The notes under the pieces: generated by a model
What the model was told of the DNA's origin: nothing
The model's database searches: none
Seen by the model: the letters and a program-made list of their open reading frames with translations, nothing else
Shown here: in pieces, positions 60,388-64,000 of the stretch
Numbering within the stretch: the stretch's first letter is position 1
Layout of the letters: each line of letters begins with the position of its first letter
Assembly (NCBI RefSeq): GCF_036250675.1
Contig: NZ_CP109592.1
Location: 9,486,001-9,550,000, forward strand
Length of the DNA: 64,000 nt
Reading direction: 5' to 3'
Origin: Streptomyces sp. NBC_01689
GTDB taxonomy: Bacteria; Actinomycetota; Actinomycetes; Streptomycetales; Streptomycetaceae
Translations under genes and position numbers: made by a program

Positions 60388-62122
60388 ATGTCCGAGCACC
60401 CGGGTGTGTCCGCCGGGGAACGGCGCGGCGGACTCGTGCGGCGGCTTGCTCCCGGGCTGGGTGTGCTGGCCGGCTACCACCGGCCGTGGCTACGCGGCGA
60501 CCTGCTGGCAGGAGTGACCGTCGCGGCGTATCTCGTTCCGCAGGTCATGGCCTACGCGGGCCTCGCGGGGCTGCCGCCGGTCGTGGGACTGTGGGCGATC
60601 CTCCCCGCCCTGCTGGTGTACGCGCTGCTGGGATCGTCGCGGCTGCTGTCGGTCGGGCCCGAGTCGACCACCGCACTGATGACGGCCACGGTGGTGGGAC
60701 CACTCGCCGCCGGCGACCCCGACCGGTACGCGGCCCTGGCCTCCGCACTCGCGTTCGTGGTCGGGGTGATGTTGCTGGTGGCATGGGTGGCCCGACTGGG
60801 CTTCCTCGCCGACCTCCTGTCGCGGCCGATTCTGATCGGCTACATGACGGGCGTGGCACTCATCATGATCGTCGACCAGCTGCCCGAACTGACCGGTGTC
60901 GGCACCTCAGGTTCCCGGTTCTTTCCGCAACTGATGTCCTTCGCGAGGAACCTGGGAACGGCTCGTCCTGCCACGATGATCTTCTCTGTGGGCGCGATCA
61001 TGCTCCTTTTCGCGGTCGCGCGGTTCTGCCCCCGTGTCCCTGGGCCACTGCTGGCCTTGATTCTCGGGACGGCGGCCGTCGCGGTCTTCGGACTGGGAGA
61101 TCACGGCATCGCCGTCATCGGCACGGTACCGGCCGGGCTGCCTGTCGCAGGGCTGCCGACGCCGGGTGACCTGCCACGCCTGGTACTGCCCGCTCTTGGC
61201 GTGCTCCTCGTCGGCTACACCGATGTCATCCTCAGCGCGCGCCTTCTCGCATCGCGACGAACTTGATCCCAACCAGGAGCTGTTGGCCCTGGGGGCCGCG
61301 AACCTGGGTGCGGGCGTGCTGCACGGCCTTCCGGTGAGCAGCAGCGCCAGTCGCACCGCTCTCGCGGACGCGGCCGGGGGCCGCACCCAGGCGTACTCCC
61401 TTGTCGCCGGTGCCGCGGTCCTGGCCGTACTGCTGTTCCTCAGCCCTCTCCTCGCGCACACGCCTACGACCGTCCTGGGCGCCCTGGTCGTCTATGCCGC
61501 CGTCCGCATGATGGATCTGGCGGGGTTCCGACGGCTGGCCGCTTTCCGACGCCGGGAGCTGCTGTTGGCCCTGGGATGTCTGATCGGGGTACTCGCCCTG
61601 GACATCCTGTACGGCGTGCTTGTGGCGGTCGGGCTCTCCGTCGCGGAGCTGCTCACCCGGGTGGCCCGGCCGCACGACGCAATCGAAGGACTGGTCCCGG
61701 GCCTGGCCGGGATGCACGACGTGGACGATTATCCGCAGGCCCACATGATCCCCGGCCTGCTTGTCTATCGGTACGATTCGCCGCTGTTCTTCGCCAACGC
61801 CGAGGACTTCAAGCGGCGAGCGCTCACCGCAGCCGACCGTCACGACGGTCCTGTCGACTGGTTCGTCCTCAACACCGAGGCCATCGTCGAGGTGGACATC
61901 ACCGCACTCGACGCAGTCGACGCCCTGCGTCAGGAGTTCGAGAGGCGCCGCATCGTCTTCGCGCTCGCCCGCGTCAAACAGGACCTGCGCGATGACCTCG
62001 ATGCCTACGGGCTGACCGGGGCCATCGGTGTTGAGCGGATCTTCCCGACGCTGCCCACGGCCGTATCCGCCTACCAGGAGTGGCTGGGACACGGGGGCGG
62101 TCAAGTAGCCAGGGGGAAATAG
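60388..62122 (+). pseudogene. SulP-family anion transporter with frameshift
   Basis: Two adjoining frames together encode a complete SulP transporter of about 577 residues. Frame A (60388-61266) carries the first helices, with TVAAYLVPQVMAYAGLAGLP and SVGPESTTALMTA. Frame B, from about 61240 to 62122, carries DPNQELLALGAANLGAGVLH, the last helices and a C-terminal STAS domain (GLLVYRYDSPLFFANAED, EAIVEVDITALDAVDALRQE). The switch lies at AGCGCGCGCC (61234-61243), a GC run. One additional GC restores LSARAF, as expected. The start has GAAGGGAG upstream. Substrates in the family are sulfate, bicarbonate or other anions. As sequenced the product is truncated at residue 292. Confidence 0.85.
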
Positions 62123-62260
62123 TCCTCCTCCTGTGCGAAGCGCACGATCGCGATGTCGCCCAGCGATACCTCCCGGACGCGGTCGCCCGTCCGGATGCGC
62201 GCGGCGCGTACTCCAGCAGCGCGCACGGGTCGTGCGAGGCGCGCCGATGGGCTGCCGCCT
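62101..62260 (-). pseudogene. Possible C-terminal gene fragment
   Basis: The minus strand ends RIRTGDRVREVSLGDIAIVR, FAQEEDYFPLAT and stop. This has real-protein character but no start or upstream domain; the frame before it is Pro/Ala-rich and not coding-like. It overlaps the last bases of the SulP frame. I do not recognise the family. 62261-62720 shows nothing else. Confidence 0.3.
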
Positions 62261-62720
62261 CCCGTGTCCGTCCGGAAGCCGGCATTGACCGCGACCAGCG
62301 CTGCGGGCCGACACTCCCGCGCGGACAGGGTTGCAAGGTGCGTGCGCGGCGGAAGAGCTCCCCCGGGAGGCGCCGGTTCATGGCAGGCCCCCGAATCCGG
62401 CGGTGGCGGGAATGGACCGGCAAACTTCCCTCTCGTCACACCTGGGAGCAGCACGCGGGGCAGGGGACGAAGGACCCCTGCCGCCGGAACTGAAGGAAGC
62501 GGTGAACCCTGTGGTCGGAGGCCGGCGCCCCTGGCGAGGCCTTCGGTGCATTTTGCCGCGAACCCGTTGTGCGACGAGCCCAACGAGACTGCCAGATGGG
62601 GCCGTTCAGCCCTACAGGCACGGCCTTTCGGCATCCGGTGGGACCGGACTGCCGCCACCAGAGTGGTCGCTGTCGGGCACGGATCCGACACTCTCCGATT
62701 CCCCTGAAGGGACCACCATC

Positions 62721-63350
62721 ATGGCCATGCACGAGCACCCTCATCGGAGTGCGGGATTCCGTCTGTCGTCGTTCCGCAGGGACCGGGCATCGTCGACGTC
62801 CGAGGCCGTCGAATCGGCGCGCGGCGACACGGCCATCGCACGGGCCTACGTCTTCGCTTCCCTCCGGCTGCTGACCGGGTTCGTCTTCCTGTGGGCCTTC
62901 CTCGACAAGACCTTCGGGTTCGGCTACGCCACGTCCGCCGGCAAGGGCTGGATCGACGGCGGTTCGCCGACCAAGGGCTTCCTCAGCGGCGTCGCCGCCG
63001 GACCGATGGAGTCCACTTTCCACTCCTGGGCCGGTGCCACCTGGGCGGACTGGCTGTTCATGGCCGGTCTGCTCGGCATCGGACTGGCCCTCGTCGGCGG
63101 CTTCGCGCTGCGGCTCGCCGCCGTCGCGGGCACGGCGATGATGGCGCTGATGTGGGTTGCCGAGTGGCCGCCCGCCAAGCACCTCTCCGATGGCTCGGCC
63201 AGCATGTCCAGCAACCCGTTCGCGGACTACCACCTCGTCTACGCCGTAGTCCTCATCGCCTTGGCGCTGGTGGCGGCGGGCGACACCCTGGGCGTCGGCA
63301 AGCTCTGGGCCAAGCTGCCCGTCGTCCGCAACAACGGCTGGTTGCGCTGA
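62721..63350 (+). CDS. DoxX-like membrane protein
   Basis: A 209-residue membrane protein. A polar N-terminus of about 45 residues precedes four helices: near 47-64 (LRLLTGFVFLWAFLDKTFGF), 110-130, 133-148 and 172-190. The LLTGFVFLWAFLDKTFGFG and the internal AKHLSDGSASMSSNPFADYH segment are typical of the actinobacterial DoxX/DoxD-like family linked to thiosulfate or quinone redox reactions. ATG 62721 follows AAGGGA by nine bases. A hairpin and the universal stress gene follow. Confidence 0.85.
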   Translation: MAMHEHPHRSAGFRLSSFRRDRASSTSEAVESARGDTAIARAYVFASLRLLTGFVFLWAFLDKTFGFGYATSAGKGWIDGGSPTKGFLSGVAAGPMESTFHSWAGATWADWLFMAGLLGIGLALVGGFALRLAAVAGTAMMALMWVAEWPPAKHLSDGSASMSSNPFADYHLVYAVVLIALALVAAGDTLGVGKLWAKLPVVRNNGWLR

Positions 63351-63367
63351 CCGCGGGAAGGGACGGC

Positions 63368-63386
63368 CGCCCCCGACAAGGGGGCG
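63368..63386 (+). terminator. Hairpin after the DoxX gene
   Basis: CGCCCCC at 63368-63374 pairs with GGGGGCG at 63380-63386 across a 5-base loop, 18 bases after the stop. Confidence 0.6.
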
Positions 63387-63478
63387 CCCGCCCTCACCGA
63401 ACTCGGGCCCTCAGGGCCGAACGGCCTCTTCCGGGGACCTGCGGCCCCTGCACCGCCACCCACCACGACCCGACGCTG

Positions 63479-63504
63479 GAACCGGGATCGAGCGATCCCG
63501 GTTC
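63479..63504 (+). promoter_or_regulatory. Perfect dyad adjoining the universal stress gene ribosome site
   Basis: GAACCGGGATCG and its exact complement, separated by AG, end one base before the AGGAGG ribosome site at 63505-63510. A 12-base palindrome here may be an operator, or a hairpin that alters ribosome access. Confidence 0.55.
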
Positions 63505-63518
63505 AGGAGGTGAACAGC

Positions 63519-64000
63519 ATGGCCCGCACTGTCACGGTAGGCATCGACGGCTCGTCCGAGAGCCGTGCCGCCGCTGAGTGGGCGGCCCGCGAGGCGCAGC
63601 TTCGTGAGCTGCCGCTGAAGCTGGTGCACGTCTGGGAGCCGGTCCCGGAGCCCATGGCACTGGCTCCTCTGTTCGGCCCTGAGACCCACAAGCACTGGAC
63701 CGAGCGCGTACCGCGTGAGGTGGCCGCTGGTCTGCGGGCGGCCCACCTGGAGGTCGACCTGCACGTGGAACAGGTCACGGGCCGGCCCGCCGACCTGCTG
63801 ATCGATGCCGCGAAGGACACCGAGCTGCTGGTGCTGGGATCCCGCGGCCTGAGCGGGGTGGGCGGCTTCGCGGTCGGCTCCGTCGGCCTGGCCGTGGTGG
63901 CGCACGCAGAGCGCCCCGTCGTCCTCGTACGGGGCGAGGGCCGGGGCGTCGGCGAGCACGCGACCGAGCCGCCGGGCACCTCGGACACCGGATCCGGCGC
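63519..64000 (+). CDS. Universal stress protein (cut by the window end)
   Basis: The frame from ATG 63519 stays open to the end, 160 codons so far. AGGAGG lies eight bases upstream. The first UspA domain is complete. It begins TVTVGIDGSSESRAAAEWAA, continues with LPLKLVHVWEPVPEP, and has the ATP-binding loop LVLGSRGLSGVGGFAVGSVG followed by HAERPVVLVRGEG. After residue 145 comes a linker (EHATEPPGTSDTGSG), so a second Usp domain probably follows outside the window, as is common for Streptomyces members of about 290 residues. These proteins bind ATP and act in hypoxia and stress adaptation. Confidence 0.92.
   Translation, partial: MARTVTVGIDGSSESRAAAEWAAREAQLRELPLKLVHVWEPVPEPMALAPLFGPETHKHWTERVPREVAAGLRAAHLEVDLHVEQVTGRPADLLIDAAKDTELLVLGSRGLSGVGGFAVGSVGLAVVAHAERPVVLVRGEGRGVGEHATEPPGTSDTGSG

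Noticed and set aside
1..64000. Search for tRNA, rRNA and CRISPR arrays
   Set aside because: No T-loop-like GGTTCRANTCC pattern in a cloverleaf context, no rRNA-like stretch and no regularly spaced repeats were seen by eye. A covariance-model scan would be needed to be certain.

Overview
The window is high-GC actinobacterial DNA, almost certainly Streptomyces. Third codon positions are strongly GC-biased, GTG starts and GGAGG-type ribosome sites are common, and many genes overlap by ATGA or GTGA. Families include CebEFG-like sugar transport, SigE-family sigma factors, PP2C/GAF/ATPase regulators and DUF1876. One gene is a close relative of Streptomyces plicatus endoglycosidase H. No rRNA, tRNA or CRISPR array was seen. 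The accessory gene content and the number of broken genes suggest a chromosomal arm rather than the core, but this is inference.

Layout. 1-3805: a xylose-type ABC importer (binding protein cut by the window start, ATPase, permease) with a ROK repressor. 3883-10114: a divergent LacI regulator and a beta-glucoside import operon (lipoprotein, two permeases, GH1 beta-glucosidase) with LacI-type operators between them. 10275-14492: PadR regulator divergent from a MacB/FtsX-type ABC system. 15131-16890: ECF sigma factor with a membrane-anchored propeller-like partner. 17248-19647: flavin (PPOX) and hemerythrin genes divergent from a TetR gene. 20220-24338: small membrane protein, a DnaE2 remnant, secreted GH27 alpha-galactosidase and secreted Endo H. 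25218-31500: a WD40 kinase, an FHA kinase and two proteins of unknown function, the most system-like unexplained module. 31597-36251: small genes, an MFS exporter and a PP2C phosphatase with GAF and ATPase domains.

From about 36.4 to 46.7 kb the DNA is scarred. It holds IS5-type transposase remnants, an apparently complete ISAzo13-type element with 14-bp inverted repeats and a TTA duplication, a frameshifted membrane protein, and TPR and lamin-tail pseudogenes. Intact genes here are phoU, an S41 peptidase, a TetX-like monooxygenase and a blasticidin-S-deaminase-like enzyme. 46725-49951 holds a secreted PA14/fibronectin-III protein and a DUF218 membrane protein, followed by a multiply frameshifted prolyl-tRNA synthetase remnant. 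50889-56384 is a flavin electron-transfer operon (ferric-reductase-like protein, FMN-binding protein, ApbE interrupted by an amber codon, DUF2231 protein) divergent from an OmpR/histidine-kinase pair. 57628-64000 resembles the redox/hypoxia-associated clusters of Streptomyces: two CBS-BON proteins around a nitroreductase remnant, DUF1876, a frameshifted SulP transporter, DoxX-like protein and a universal stress protein running off the end.

The single-base lesions (apbE, SulP, small membrane protein, TPR gene) could be real decay or sequencing errors. Raw-read support would decide this.
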